Below, in pieces: positions 35,010 through 45,035 of a DNA stretch of 64,000 nt; the stretch's first letter is position 1; every line of letters begins with the position of its first letter. The translations under genes and the position numbers were made by a program. A model generated the notes under the pieces. It searched no databases and was not told where the DNA came from. It saw nothing but the letters and a program-made list of their open reading frames with translations. This stretch comes from CAYVHU01 sp964451415 (GTDB lineage Bacteria; Pseudomonadota; Alphaproteobacteria; Rhodospirillales; Magnetovibrionaceae). The stretch is taken from the NCBI GenBank assembly GCA_964451415.1, contig CAYVHU010000002.1, positions 181,733 to 245,732 on the forward strand. Reading direction: 5' to 3'.

Positions 35010-35363
35010 AGGTTTTGTTTCCTTTTCCGGTTAAGCCTCCGCGGACTCTCGTTCCCCCGATTGAATCACCGGAAAAACACCGGAGTGACATTTTGGCGAA
35101 TTTGCGCCAACGCCACACGTCCGCGTGCGAGATCACACCCCGAATGCAAGGTGCGGCGGTTGTCTAGCGGGAATCCGGCACGAATGCAACAAAAACCCGC
35201 AACGCCCACAAAACACCATCACCAACGCATTGTATTGTCTTGCAACATACGCGCCGAAGCACGATATATGAACCTCGACGTCAGGTCGCTATGGCTCTTG
35301 ACGCGGGGGGGCATGCGGCCGTTGTGGTGACGGGAGGGCGCGGACAAACGTCCGTCGAGTTCC
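35010..35363. other. Divergent promoter region of rpsB and the histidine kinase gene
   Basis: No gene is supported in these 354 bases. It contains the candidate rpsB promoter at 35161-35189 and a leader of about 150 bases with small repeats of CACCGGA (35070-35090). Plus-strand open frames here run out of phase into the kinase gene. Confidence 0.5.
35161..35189 (-). promoter_or_regulatory. Candidate sigma-70 promoter of rpsB-tsf
   Basis: On the minus strand TTGCAT (35189-35184) and TAGACA (35166-35161) are spaced by 17 bases, about 150 bases upstream of the rpsB start. Picked by eye. Confidence 0.35.
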
Positions 35364-37019
35364 ATGAAAACGAAATTGTCATCTTTATTAACGGCTGCCT
35401 TCGCGGCCGTTATGATCGGCACGCTGTTGTTGCTGGCGGCCATGACGGCCATGGCCGAGCGCATCGACCAAAGCGTCAACGACATCACTGAGCGCACCCT
35501 TTCCGTAATGAAACTGCTTGACGACCTGCGCTATGCGGGGGTGGCCGTCGTCGCCTCGACCAGCGACATGCTGTTGCTTCATCAATTCATGGTCACAGCC
35601 GCCAACGAGACCACCTCGGACGCAACATCAATTGCCTCCCTTCAGAACCAATTGGATGAAGAAACCACACAACTAAACGCAGCGGTCGATCTGCTTAAAA
35701 TACGTTTCACAGCCTATAACCGGTATGTTGCTACGCACATTCCACACGCCACTGGAACGAACGACACCATCGGCAAAGCCGGACGCGCGGTGATGGTGCT
35801 ATCTTCCCAACTGACCCGTCTGGCCGCGGCTCATCCTCCCATTTCAAATATGATCGCCCTCAAAGGTCGTTTCGAAGACGCCGAAAGCACGTACATCAAA
35901 GACCTCAATATCGTTTTATCTTCCGAGCGCGGCGAAATGAGAAGACGCCTGAAAGCCCTGCACAAATCACTGGCCCTGAGCGAGCGTCTCATTTGGTCCG
36001 GATATGTGGTGTTGTTCATTCTTATTCTCGTCCTTGCCGGAACGGTGTCGCGCAATATCGTGAAACGCATCAGTACCCTGCGTGATGCGGCAAGACAGAT
36101 CGGCACCATCGACCTCACCGCGCGCGTGGACGTAACAAGCAAGGACGAATTGGGTGAACTGGCGCACGTCTTCAACGCCATGGCCGAACGTCTGGAAAAT
36201 ATGGTGTGCAAACGCGATCTGGCGGAGAAAAAACTCAAAAGCGTGAACAGTTCTTTGGAAGAACTCGTCACAGCGCGCACGCTGGCGCTGTCCACCGCCA
36301 AGGAACAAGCCGAACAGGCCAGTCTGGCCAAAAGCAAGTTCCTCTCTTCCATGAGCCACGAACTGCGCACGCCGCTCAATGCAATCACCGGCTTCAGCCA
36401 ATTGATCAAGATGGACATCAAAGCCGAACACCGCATGCAGCACATCGACTATGTCCTGGAAAACAGCAAATCCCTGCTTTCGCTTATCGATCAAGTGCTG
36501 GTTTTATCTTCGCTTGAAAACACCACACTCAACCTCAACCCCAAACAACTCTTGCTGAACGATGTCATCGAAGGCTGTATCGACGAAATCGGCGCACTGG
36601 TGCGTGCTCACGATGCGACAATCGACAACCACCTCAAGAAAACCGACCTGCCCAGCGTCAACGCAGACGCCGTATATCTTCACCGAGCCATTTTGAACAT
36701 TCTCACCAACGCCGTGAAATACAATCGCGATCATGGGCGTGTGATAATTACAGGCCACCAACGCGACAACGAAATGGTTCGCCTGGAAATCGCCGATACC
36801 GGCGTGGGATTCGTGGAGAAATACCGCGGCCAAATATTGGAGCCTTTCGAACGCCTCACCCAGCATAGCCTGTCGATCGACGGCGCCGGTGTCGGGCTGA
36901 CCATCGCCAGCAGTTTTGTCGACGCCATGCACGGTACACTTGGATACAAAAGCGTTGTCGGCGAAGGCAGTACATTTTGGATCGACCTGCCCATCGCACA
37001 ACACGACCTTCACACTTGA
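35364..37019 (+). CDS. Orphan sensor histidine kinase (HAMP, HisKA, HATPase)
   Basis: A 551-residue membrane kinase. Transmembrane helix 1 is about residues 8-31, a periplasmic all-helical sensor follows to about 208, helix 2 is about 211-229, then HAMP (230-283), a coiled coil, HisKA with His332 in MSHELRTPLNAITGF, and the ATPase domain with NILTNAVKYN (N box), DTGVGF (G1) and GAGVGL (G2). There is no receiver domain and no response-regulator gene nearby, so its partner is unknown. The ligand cannot be predicted. The start ATG has a weak ribosome site (GAG). It converges on dnaE with only three bases between the two genes. Confidence 0.88.
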   Translation: MKTKLSSLLTAAFAAVMIGTLLLLAAMTAMAERIDQSVNDITERTLSVMKLLDDLRYAGVAVVASTSDMLLLHQFMVTAANETTSDATSIASLQNQLDEETTQLNAAVDLLKIRFTAYNRYVATHIPHATGTNDTIGKAGRAVMVLSSQLTRLAAAHPPISNMIALKGRFEDAESTYIKDLNIVLSSERGEMRRRLKALHKSLALSERLIWSGYVVLFILILVLAGTVSRNIVKRISTLRDAARQIGTIDLTARVDVTSKDELGELAHVFNAMAERLENMVCKRDLAEKKLKSVNSSLEELVTARTLALSTAKEQAEQASLAKSKFLSSMSHELRTPLNAITGFSQLIKMDIKAEHRMQHIDYVLENSKSLLSLIDQVLVLSSLENTTLNLNPKQLLLNDVIEGCIDEIGALVRAHDATIDNHLKKTDLPSVNADAVYLHRAILNILTNAVKYNRDHGRVIITGHQRDNEMVRLEIADTGVGFVEKYRGQILEPFERLTQHSLSIDGAGVGLTIASSFVDAMHGTLGYKSVVGEGSTFWIDLPIAQHDLHT

Positions 37020-37022
37020 AAA

Positions 37023-40000
37023 TCAGAGTTCCTGGATATCAACGATGCCGGGAATGGAGCGCAGGGCATGGAACAGATCCGGCGTGAGGGAAACGAGGTT
37101 GTTGTTCAGCATGATATCGGCTTCAAAATCGCGCGTACGGGCGCGCAATGTGACCGTGCCGCGGCCTGGCCTGGCCTGGGCAAGGACTTCGGCAAGCGCC
37201 CCGAGCGGCTTTTCGTCCACCAGCGTGATTTGTAATCCGGCCGCCGTTTTTGAAACCAGTTCATCGAGCGCCTTAATGGACTGCGCATTCAAACGCACGC
37301 TTTCGCCTTCGCACTGTGCCGTGGCCTTGATCAGCACCGCGTTTCCGGGCGTCAACACGTCACCCGCCGCCGCCAAGGTTTCGGAAAAAAGCGTGACGTC
37401 ATAAGAACCGGACGCATCTGAACAAGTCACGAAAGCGTACCGATTGCCCTTCTGGCTGGTGCGCTCTTTCTTGCTTACCACGGTTCCGGCAAGAATGACG
37501 TTACCGGAGCGCGCACGCGCGGCGATGTCGCCATAGGACGTGACCCCCAGGCGCTGTAAACTTTTTCCATAGCTGTCCAAGGGATGCGCGGACAAATAAA
37601 AACCGATGGCGTCGAATTCTTCTTTGAGCTTTTCCATCAAAGACCATTGTGGCGGATCGGATAGGCGAATCGTCTGATGCGGTTGGGAGTCTCCGCCGAA
37701 TAGGCCGATCTGATTGCTTTCACGTTCCGCCTGTTGGACCGAGGCCTCACCCATGATCCTCTCCACACCCTCAAACAGTTTGCGGCGATTGGGCTCCAGA
37801 ACGTCGAACGCACCGGCACGGACCAGGTTTTCCATCTGCCGTTTGTTGAGTTGATGGGTATTGATCCGCCCGGCAAAATCCTCGATATCACGAAACGGGC
37901 CGTGCGCCTCACGCTCACGCACAAGCGTCTGCATGGCTGCTTCGCCGACATTCTTCAGCGCCGCCAGTCCATAGCGTATGGCGGCTGGCCGGCCATCGGA
38001 TGCGCGTTCCACCTTGAAGTAAGCCTGCGAGGTGTTGACGTCGGGAATCTCCAGCTTCACCCCTATCCGGTCCAGTTCCTGACGATAGGCGTTGAGTTTG
38101 TCTGTATTGCCAAGGTCCAGCGTCATCGACGCCGCCATGAATTCGTAGGGAAAGTTCGCTTTCATATACGCCGTCTGGTACGCCACCAGGGCGTAAGCGG
38201 CGGCGTGGGATTTGTTGAAGCCATATCCTGCAAACTTGTTCACCTGATCGAAAATCTGCTCGGCTTTTTCCACCGAAACACCGCGCGCGCGCGCGCCATC
38301 GACGAAAGCCGCGCGCTGCTGATCCATTTCCGCCTGGATTTTCTTGCCCATGGCGCGGCGCAACAAATCCGCTCCACCCAGCGAGTAACCCGATAATACC
38401 TGAGCGATCTGCATGACCTGTTCCTGGTAGATCATGATGCCGAAGGTTTCCTTCAAGATCGGCTCAAGGGTCGGATACAGGTAGTCGGGCTCTTCTTCAC
38501 CATGCTTGCGGCGAATATAGGCGGGAATGTTTTCCATCGGACCGGGGCGATACAACGCCACGATGGCGATGATATCTTCGAAAGTGCTCGGACGCAGAGC
38601 ACGCAATTGATCTTTCATGCCCGCGCTTTCCAACTGGAACACGCCTTGGGTCTCGGCGCGTTGCAGCAATTCAAACGTCGCGGGATCGTCCAGGGGAATA
38701 CAACTCAAATCAATGTCCGCCCCGCCCTCGGCAGCGAATTTCACCGCCATGGACAGAACCGTCAACGTCTTCAGTCCCAAGAAATCGTATTTGACCAAAC
38801 CGGCGCGTTCCACGAACTTCATGTTGAAGCCCGTCACCGGCATGTCCGAGCGCGGGTCGCGGTAAAGCGGCACCAGTTGATCCAGCGGACGATCTGCAAT
38901 CACCACCCCCGCCGCGTGGGTCGAGGCATGGCGGTAAAGGCCTTCCAGCGGTTTGGCTATTTCTACTAGTCGAGCGACTTCTTCTTCCTCGCGGATCATA
39001 TCGCGCAATTGTGCTTCGGCGTTGATGGCCTCCGCCAGGGTCATGGCCTTACCCGGATCGTTGGGCACCAGTTTGCAGATCCGATCCACCTGTCCATAGG
39101 GCATTTCCAACACGCGCCCGACATCGCGCAGCACCGCACGGGCCTGAAGCTTGCCGAAGGTGATGATCTGGGCCACACGATCACGTCCGTATTTGCCTTG
39201 CACATACCTGATGACTTCGTCGCGCCGATCCTGACAAAAGTCGATATCGAAGTCGGGCATGGAAACACGTTCGGGATTCAAAAACCGCTCAAACAGCAAG
39301 CCGAAACGCAACGGGTCCAGATCGGTAATGGTCAATGACCACGCCACCACCGAACCCGCACCGGAACCACGACCCGGACCGACGGGAATGCCTTGATCCT
39401 TGGCCCATTTGATAAAGTCCGAAACGATCAAAAAATAGCCGGGGAAGCCCATCTGCGCGATGACGCCCAATTCGAATTCCAGCCGTTCACGGTAAGACCT
39501 GGCGCACGCTTCTTTTTCCACCGCGTTCATGTGCGCCGCATAAACCTGCGTTTGCAGGCGCATTTCCAAACCGTCGGCAGCCTGTTTGCGCAATTCGTCT
39601 TCTTCCGTACGCCCCTTGCCGCAATCAAACGGCGGCAAGATGGGCGCAACGGTTTCGACCTTGTAGGCGCAGCGCCGCGCAATCACCAGCGTGTTGGCGA
39701 TGGCTTCAGGCAAATCGGCGAACAGGACTTCCATCTCTCTTGCGGATTTGAAATAATGTTCCGCACTCAAACGACGGCGTTCGTGCGCACTCAGATACGA
39801 ACCCTCAGCGATGCAAATCAGCGCATCATGGGACTCAAACATGCTTTTGTCGGGGAAAAACACCTCGTTGGTGGCAACCAGAGGAACCTTCTTTTTGTAG
39901 GCGAGGTCGATCAGACGCTCTTCGATCACCCGTTCGCTTTCCAGTCCGTGACGCTGTAGCTCCACATACAAACGATCCCCAAATGCCCCCAGCAACCGCT

Positions 40001-40493
40001 CAAGGGTGTGTTCCGCCGCCGTGTCCTGGCCTGCCAGCAACAACCGTCCCACCGGGCCTTGCGTTGCCCCGCTCAAAAGAATCAAACCGTCCGCATGGGC
40101 TTCCAGGTTGGCAAGCGTGACCTTCGGTTCTTCTGCATCCTCGCTGTCCATGTAGGCGATGGACAGAAGCTTCAGCAGATTGCGATAACCGTGATCGTTT
40201 TGCACCAAGGCCACCACCTGATCGGGGGGCACGTGCTGGACACGATACGATGGCGACGTTTCTTCCCTTTCCCGCGCCACTGACAACTGGCACCCGATGA
40301 TGGGCTGCACGCCTTTTTCCACAACGCTGAGCGAGAACTCCAGCGCGCCGAACATATTGTTGGTGTCGGTGACGGCAACGGCAGGCATTTTCCCATCCCG
40401 GCACATATCGCCCAGATCCTTGATGCGGATCGCACCTTCGGAAAGCGAATAGGCGCTGTGAACGCGCAGATGGACAAAATTGGCGTGGGACAT
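37023..40493 (-). CDS. dnaE: DNA polymerase III alpha subunit
   Basis: A replicative polymerase of 1156 residues, near the usual 1160. It has an N-terminal PHP domain (FVHLRVHSAYSLSEGAIRI), the palm with GPGRGSGAGSVVAWSL and the catalytic Asp residues in MPDFDIDFCQDRR, a helix-hairpin-helix region around YGFNKSHAAAYALVAYQTAY, and a C-terminal OB domain (VILAGTVVSKKERTSQKGNR). Start set at ATG 40493 (MSHANF); a GTG two codons earlier is possible. Sits downstream of the lolCD region, a common alphaproteobacterial neighbourhood. Confidence 0.97.
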   Translation of the reverse strand: MSHANFVHLRVHSAYSLSEGAIRIKDLGDMCRDGKMPAVAVTDTNNMFGALEFSLSVVEKGVQPIIGCQLSVAREREETSPSYRVQHVPPDQVVALVQNDHGYRNLLKLLSIAYMDSEDAEEPKVTLANLEAHADGLILLSGATQGPVGRLLLAGQDTAAEHTLERLLGAFGDRLYVELQRHGLESERVIEERLIDLAYKKKVPLVATNEVFFPDKSMFESHDALICIAEGSYLSAHERRRLSAEHYFKSAREMEVLFADLPEAIANTLVIARRCAYKVETVAPILPPFDCGKGRTEEDELRKQAADGLEMRLQTQVYAAHMNAVEKEACARSYRERLEFELGVIAQMGFPGYFLIVSDFIKWAKDQGIPVGPGRGSGAGSVVAWSLTITDLDPLRFGLLFERFLNPERVSMPDFDIDFCQDRRDEVIRYVQGKYGRDRVAQIITFGKLQARAVLRDVGRVLEMPYGQVDRICKLVPNDPGKAMTLAEAINAEAQLRDMIREEEEVARLVEIAKPLEGLYRHASTHAAGVVIADRPLDQLVPLYRDPRSDMPVTGFNMKFVERAGLVKYDFLGLKTLTVLSMAVKFAAEGGADIDLSCIPLDDPATFELLQRAETQGVFQLESAGMKDQLRALRPSTFEDIIAIVALYRPGPMENIPAYIRRKHGEEEPDYLYPTLEPILKETFGIMIYQEQVMQIAQVLSGYSLGGADLLRRAMGKKIQAEMDQQRAAFVDGARARGVSVEKAEQIFDQVNKFAGYGFNKSHAAAYALVAYQTAYMKANFPYEFMAASMTLDLGNTDKLNAYRQELDRIGVKLEIPDVNTSQAYFKVERASDGRPAAIRYGLAALKNVGEAAMQTLVREREAHGPFRDIEDFAGRINTHQLNKRQMENLVRAGAFDVLEPNRRKLFEGVERIMGEASVQQAERESNQIGLFGGDSQPHQTIRLSDPPQWSLMEKLKEEFDAIGFYLSAHPLDSYGKSLQRLGVTSYGDIAARARSGNVILAGTVVSKKERTSQKGNRYAFVTCSDASGSYDVTLFSETLAAAGDVLTPGNAVLIKATAQCEGESVRLNAQSIKALDELVSKTAAGLQITLVDEKPLGALAEVLAQARPGRGTVTLRARTRDFEADIMLNNNLVSLTPDLFHALRSIPGIVDIQEL

Positions 40494-40553
40494 AAGCACA
40501 GAATTTCACATCGCGCCCAAAATGTCAGGGCACAGTTATCAACACCTTGTACA

Positions 40554-42569
40554 TCAAGGTCCGAAGTTGAACGAAACCAGCCCGACAGCGCTGTCGGAAG
40601 ACGGCGCACGAACGCGCAAGGACGCGGTGGCCCTCAGGACGGAAACCAAGGTCGCCTTCGTTTGCGCACGAACCGGTTTTTCGCGCAAGACGTTGATCCA
40701 CGTCAAGGGGTGTTCAAGGCGCTCTTGCCGCAGCGAGGACAAGACCACAAAGGGCTTCCCCGGAACATCGACGATGCGCGTCGCGGTGCGCCAAAGGCGC
40801 AGCACAACGCGACGTTTCTGCGTGGCATCCGGGGCGATCATCGTAAGAACGGGCGCCTTTCCGTTGTGCAACAAAGGCAACGGAGCCCACTGCGCCAAGA
40901 AGGCATGCGTCCCCACGAACAAGATCAATTCGCGCCACCCCCAAGGGGGCGCACGGCGCCACCCGGCACTTTGCAATGTGGTTTCGATCCTTTTGAGAGG
41001 CACTCCGAATTGCAAGGATAGCGGTTCCTCATACTCACCGCCCAAATCCACGCGTGCCCTCGCAAAGGACGCCCATCCGCCTTCAAGCCAATCGTGATTG
41101 GTCGTATCAACAACGGTTTGCCGGGGCGTATAGCGCGCCATGCTTTCATCGAACGTGGCGAAGCTATGGAACGACCACACCACGACGAGGCACAGTGCCG
41201 TTACCCCGCCAAGCAAGACCGGACGCACCGCCTTATCGCCAATGCGTTCTTCAAACAAGGCGAACACACCGGCCATGGCCCAGCCGAACAACAGTCCGCC
41301 CATAACGTCCGAGGGCCAATGCGCCGACAGATAGATTCGCGAAAGTCCGATCAGAATTGAAACTGAAAACGCGATGGACCAGATGAAGGCCTGCGCGCCG
41401 CGCGACAGCCCGCGTGTGATGAGAACGGCGACGATCCCCCAGAGAACCCCCGCAAAAGCAGCATGTCCGCTGGGAAAGGAAAATGCATCCATGCCGGAAT
41501 ACAGTTCGATCGGACGCGGTTTATGAAGAAGCCATTTGAGCAGGGAAACGAACAAGGCCGTGCCGGCCAAAGCGGAAACAGCCAATCCGAACGTGCGCCA
41601 CGCCCGCATGATCAGCAATCCGGCCAGCAGAACCGCGGATGTCCATGCCACAACGCTAAAATCACCCATCGCGGTAATCGCAACCATGATTTCGTCGCCC
41701 AAAGAGGTGCGAAACGCGAGAACGAAATGATTGATGGCGACATCCGCGCGAACCAAAGGATCGCCGCTGACGATATCTTCAAGAATGCCGACAAAGGCCG
41801 CGGCCAGAACGATCGTCACCGCCAACCAAGCCACACTGGCCACCGCCGGACGCCGTTGTGCCCCGAAAACCCGCACAAACAGGTGCGTCCACGAATTCGC
41901 TTTCTCTTCATGGCAGTCGTACAATCTGGCGAAAAGGGTCTCGAACCAGGGCAACACAAGGCGTGTCGTCACATTGGCGAGAATCCAGGCGACAAAAACG
42001 ATCGTGAGCATAATAACGAACAAAAAGGCAACACGGCTGCTCGCCGCATTGATGAACGTAAATGCCATTCCCAGACCGGCTGCCGGCAAAACGCTGATCA
42101 GGCCCCAGCCGATGGCGGAAAGAATGTTGGCCGTATAAAAGCGCATGGGGCTCATGCCCAGCATGCCCGCGGCAACGGGAATGACGGCCCGGGTCACAGG
42201 AATAAAACGCCCCAGGACGATACTTTTCGCACCATGGCGCTGAAAAAACACGACACTTTTGTCCAGCAATTCTGGCGTTTTGGACAAGGGCCAGGTGCGT
42301 TTCAAACGCGTGCCGAAACGCAGCCCCAACCAAAAGGAAACGCCGTCGCCCAACACCGCACCGGCGACACACCATACAACCAGGCCCCAGATGTTTGCTC
42401 CCAGCGAAGCGGCAATCCCCGAAAGAGCGATCACCACCGACATCCCGGGGAAAATAGAACCTATGATAGCTATGGATTCCAAAGCGGTCGCGGTGAAAAC
42501 GGCAAATCCGATCCACTGCGTGTGCGCCGAGATAAAAGCGACGATCTGCGAGATATACGAGCCAAGCAT
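40554..42569 (-). CDS. DedA-PAP2-LssY three-domain membrane protein
   Basis: A 671-residue fusion. Residues 1-205 are a DedA/SNARE-associated (VTT) domain with GSIFPGMSVVIALSG and GRFIPVTRAVIPVAAGM. Residues about 245-445 form a PAP2 phosphatase with all three active-site motifs: KPRP (350-353), PSGH (366-369) and SRIYLSAHWPSD (410-421). Residues about 480-660 look like the soluble LssY C-terminal domain (DWLEGGWASFARA, then RWRRAPPWGW-like GWRRAPPWGWREL). Related architectures act on undecaprenyl or phosphatidyl phosphates, so lipid-carrier recycling or phospholipid turnover is likely. It is 61 bases upstream of dnaE on the same strand. Confidence 0.85.
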   Translation of the reverse strand: MLGSYISQIVAFISAHTQWIGFAVFTATALESIAIIGSIFPGMSVVIALSGIAASLGANIWGLVVWCVAGAVLGDGVSFWLGLRFGTRLKRTWPLSKTPELLDKSVVFFQRHGAKSIVLGRFIPVTRAVIPVAAGMLGMSPMRFYTANILSAIGWGLISVLPAAGLGMAFTFINAASSRVAFLFVIMLTIVFVAWILANVTTRLVLPWFETLFARLYDCHEEKANSWTHLFVRVFGAQRRPAVASVAWLAVTIVLAAAFVGILEDIVSGDPLVRADVAINHFVLAFRTSLGDEIMVAITAMGDFSVVAWTSAVLLAGLLIMRAWRTFGLAVSALAGTALFVSLLKWLLHKPRPIELYSGMDAFSFPSGHAAFAGVLWGIVAVLITRGLSRGAQAFIWSIAFSVSILIGLSRIYLSAHWPSDVMGGLLFGWAMAGVFALFEERIGDKAVRPVLLGGVTALCLVVVWSFHSFATFDESMARYTPRQTVVDTTNHDWLEGGWASFARARVDLGGEYEEPLSLQFGVPLKRIETTLQSAGWRRAPPWGWRELILFVGTHAFLAQWAPLPLLHNGKAPVLTMIAPDATQKRRVVLRLWRTATRIVDVPGKPFVVLSSLRQERLEHPLTWINVLREKPVRAQTKATLVSVLRATASLRVRAPSSDSAVGLVSFNFGP

Positions 42570-42584
42570 GGGCAGCCTTATAAA

Positions 42585-42613
42585 ATTGGAAATTCAAAAC
42601 ACCGAAAGGCGTT
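42585..42613 (-). terminator. Weak terminator-like hairpin after lolD
   Basis: A 6-step stem (42598-42603 with 42108-type partner at 42608-42613, one G-U) with a four-base loop is followed on the minus strand by TTGAATTT. It lies just past the lolD stop; the stem is short. Confidence 0.35.
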
Positions 42614-42614
42614 G

Positions 42615-43301
42615 TTATAAGTCCACCAACTGACCGTTTTCAACCTGCACCGTGCGATCCATGCGCCGCGCCAGATCCTGGTTGTGCGTGGCGATCAAAG
42701 CCGTCAGGCCCGTTTCACGGGTCATGCTCAACAGCATGTTGAACACGCCGTCCGCCGTGCCCGGGTCCAGGTTTCCGGTCGGTTCGTCGGCCAGCAACAG
42801 ATCCGGCATATTGGCCAGGGCGCGACCGATGGCCACGCGCTGCTGCTCACCACCGGACAATTCCGCCGGGCGGTGCGTGGCGCGCGGGGTCAACCCCAGG
42901 ATTTCCAGCAACTGTCCCGCACGCCGGTGCGCCTGAACCTTTTTCCGCCCCGCGATGATCTGGGGGATGGCGATGTTTTCCAAAGCTGAAAATTCCGGCA
43001 GCAGGTGATGGTATTGATAAACGAAACCGAGGTGCTTGCGTCTCAGCAAGGTGCGCCGATCATCGTTCAATTTCGAACACGGCTCGCCCAGAATATAAAC
43101 CTCTCCTCGATCGGGATATTCCAAAAGTCCCGCAATCTGCAACAAGGTCGATTTTCCCGCCCCGCTGGGTCCCACCAAGGCCACGATCTCACCGCGGCGC
43201 ACCGTCAAATTCGCCCCCTTGAGAACTTGCAGGCGCGTCTCCTTGCGGCCGAATTCCCGCACTACGTTATCGAGGCGAACGACCGCTGCGGAATCACTCA
43301 T
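42615..43301 (-). CDS. lolD: Lipoprotein-releasing ABC transporter ATPase LolD
   Basis: A 228-residue ABC ATPase driving release of lipoproteins from the inner membrane. Walker A ALVGPSGAGKSTLLQ, signature LSGGEQQRVAIGRAL and Walker B LLLADEPTGNLD are complete. Start at ATG 43301 overlaps the end of the lolC/E gene by eight bases, showing translational coupling; the in-frame extension to 43559 is inside that gene. Confidence 0.95.
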   Translation of the reverse strand: MSDSAAVVRLDNVVREFGRKETRLQVLKGANLTVRRGEIVALVGPSGAGKSTLLQIAGLLEYPDRGEVYILGEPCSKLNDDRRTLLRRKHLGFVYQYHHLLPEFSALENIAIPQIIAGRKKVQAHRRAGQLLEILGLTPRATHRPAELSGGEQQRVAIGRALANMPDLLLADEPTGNLDPGTADGVFNMLLSMTRETGLTALIATHNQDLARRMDRTVQVENGQLVDL

Positions 43302-44538
43302 AACGCAACGCCTCCGCCGGGTCCAGGCGCGCCGCGCGCCAGGACGGATACAACGTCGCCAGCAACGACAACCCCAACGCAATCCCCACCGTGAGCAGAA
43401 CCTCCATGGGGTCCACCCTGGCGGGCAGTTTCGAGAGAAAATAAATTTCGGCCGAGAACACATCGGTCCCCGTGATCGACTGCACCCATTGACGGATGGT
43501 TTCGATGTTGAGTGAAAACCACAAACCAAACGCAACCCCGACCAACGTACCAACCACACCGATGAAAGCGCCGGAAATGAAGAAAATTCGCATAATCATG
43601 CCACGAGTCGCCCCCATGGTGCGTAAAATGGCGATGGCCCTGCCCTTATCCTTCACTAGCATGATCAGGCTGGAAATGATGTTAAAGGCGGCCACCAGGA
43701 TGATCAGCGTCAAGATCATGAACATCACGTTGCGTTCCACCTCGACGGCGTTGAAAAAACTGGAATTCGTTTTCTGCCAGTCGTACACCCGCACGCCCTC
43801 CTTGAGGGTGCGGCGAATGTTCTGGCCGATGGCGGTGGTCTTACCCAAGTCGTTTACGAAAACCTCCAGATTGCTGACCCGGTCCGGCATCTGAAAAAAA
43901 ATCTGCGCCGCGTGCAAGGGAATGAAGGCAAAACCGGAATCGTATTCATACATGCCGATTTCAAACGTCGCGACCACGCGAAACGTGCGCATCCGCGCTA
44001 CCGTGCCGAAGGCCGTCGGTTGACCCTTAGGGGAAATGACGGTGACGTGACCGCCCACGTGCACGCCGAGATTCTCCGCCAGTTGTGCACCAAGAACGAT
44101 GCTGTCGTCGGGACCGAAATAGCGGAGCGAACCGGACTTGATGTTGCGCGCCAACAGCTTGCGCGCGGCCAGATCCTCGGGCCGCATGCCGCGCAGCACC
44201 ATGCCACGCGCCTGGCCCGCGTTGGTGGCCATCACCTGGCCTTCAATGAGGGGCGTTGCCGAAACGACGCCCGCAACGCTGCGCACTTGCTTGGCCTTGG
44301 CATCGTAACCCGTCATCGCGCCCGCAACGGCATAGACATTGATGTGTCCGTTCAACCCTAAAATGCGGCTCATCAATTCAACGCGAAAGCCGTTCATGAC
44401 GCTCATCACGATGATCAACGCCGCCACACCCAAGGCGATGCCCAGCAGTGAAAACCAGGTGATAACGGATACGAACCCTTCGCGCTTGCGCGCACGCAGA
44501 TAGCGCATGGCCATCATCCACTCAAACGCGGAAAACAT
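43294..44538 (-). CDS. lolC: Lipoprotein-releasing permease LolC/LolE
   Basis: A 414-residue permease with the family start MAMRYLRARKREGFVSVITW (after FEWM), four membrane helices (about 25-50, 270-295, 315-340, 375-400) and a large periplasmic domain between the first two. The C-terminal ALYPSWRAARLDPAEALRYE is the FtsX/MacB-type ending. Alphaproteobacteria usually have a single LolC/E permease (often called LolF) that works with LolD; this one overlaps lolD. Confidence 0.94.
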   Translation of the reverse strand: MFSAFEWMMAMRYLRARKREGFVSVITWFSLLGIALGVAALIIVMSVMNGFRVELMSRILGLNGHINVYAVAGAMTGYDAKAKQVRSVAGVVSATPLIEGQVMATNAGQARGMVLRGMRPEDLAARKLLARNIKSGSLRYFGPDDSIVLGAQLAENLGVHVGGHVTVISPKGQPTAFGTVARMRTFRVVATFEIGMYEYDSGFAFIPLHAAQIFFQMPDRVSNLEVFVNDLGKTTAIGQNIRRTLKEGVRVYDWQKTNSSFFNAVEVERNVMFMILTLIILVAAFNIISSLIMLVKDKGRAIAILRTMGATRGMIMRIFFISGAFIGVVGTLVGVAFGLWFSLNIETIRQWVQSITGTDVFSAEIYFLSKLPARVDPMEVLLTVGIALGLSLLATLYPSWRAARLDPAEALRYE

Positions 44539-44575
44539 TGTTCTGGATGCCTCTAAAAGGGTTGAAGTACGCGTC

Positions 44576-45016
44576 CTACCGAGTCTTGGATTGCGGCTTT
44601 TTTACAGATTCGAGTTCTTGACATGCCGCGGTGACAGCCTTTGCATCTGCACGCACCAGGGGTTTGCCGTTAAAGGTCAGCTTACCCGTATCCAGATCGA
44701 AATGAACCGTCAAAATGCCCGCCGTGACCTTATATAAACCCGATGCGCCGATCCCGTAACGCCCCGCCAGATCAAGTCCGAAATCAATGACGATTTCATC
44801 CGGCGCCTTGAAGGCGTCTTTCGCAAAATCGCCTTCCGCCGGCACCACGGTCCTGCCGTTGACGTCGACGCCGGGTTTAAAACGCACATCGTTTTGCAGC
44901 AGACGCTGACAGTCTTCCAGCGAAATGGACATATGCGTGACCGGCTTCGTTTGCTCCGCCGCCCACGCTGGCGGTGCGACCAACAAAAAAACCATCAGGG
45001 TCGATAAACGATACAT
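44576..45016 (-). CDS. Small secreted protein of unknown function
   Basis: A 146-residue protein with a clear signal peptide (about 20 residues, ending PAWAA). The mature part is small, with two cysteines (CQRLL, AACQELE) and a central YGIGASGLYKVTAGILTVHF beta-hairpin-like stretch. I do not recognise the family. It lies 37 bases upstream of lolC on the same strand and 19 bases after the tag gene, so it is probably co-transcribed with both. Confidence 0.7.
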   Translation of the reverse strand: MYRLSTLMVFLLVAPPAWAAEQTKPVTHMSISLEDCQRLLQNDVRFKPGVDVNGRTVVPAEGDFAKDAFKAPDEIVIDFGLDLAGRYGIGASGLYKVTAGILTVHFDLDTGKLTFNGKPLVRADAKAVTAACQELESVKKPQSKTR

Positions 45017-45035
45017 TTACACACGCTACAAGTTG

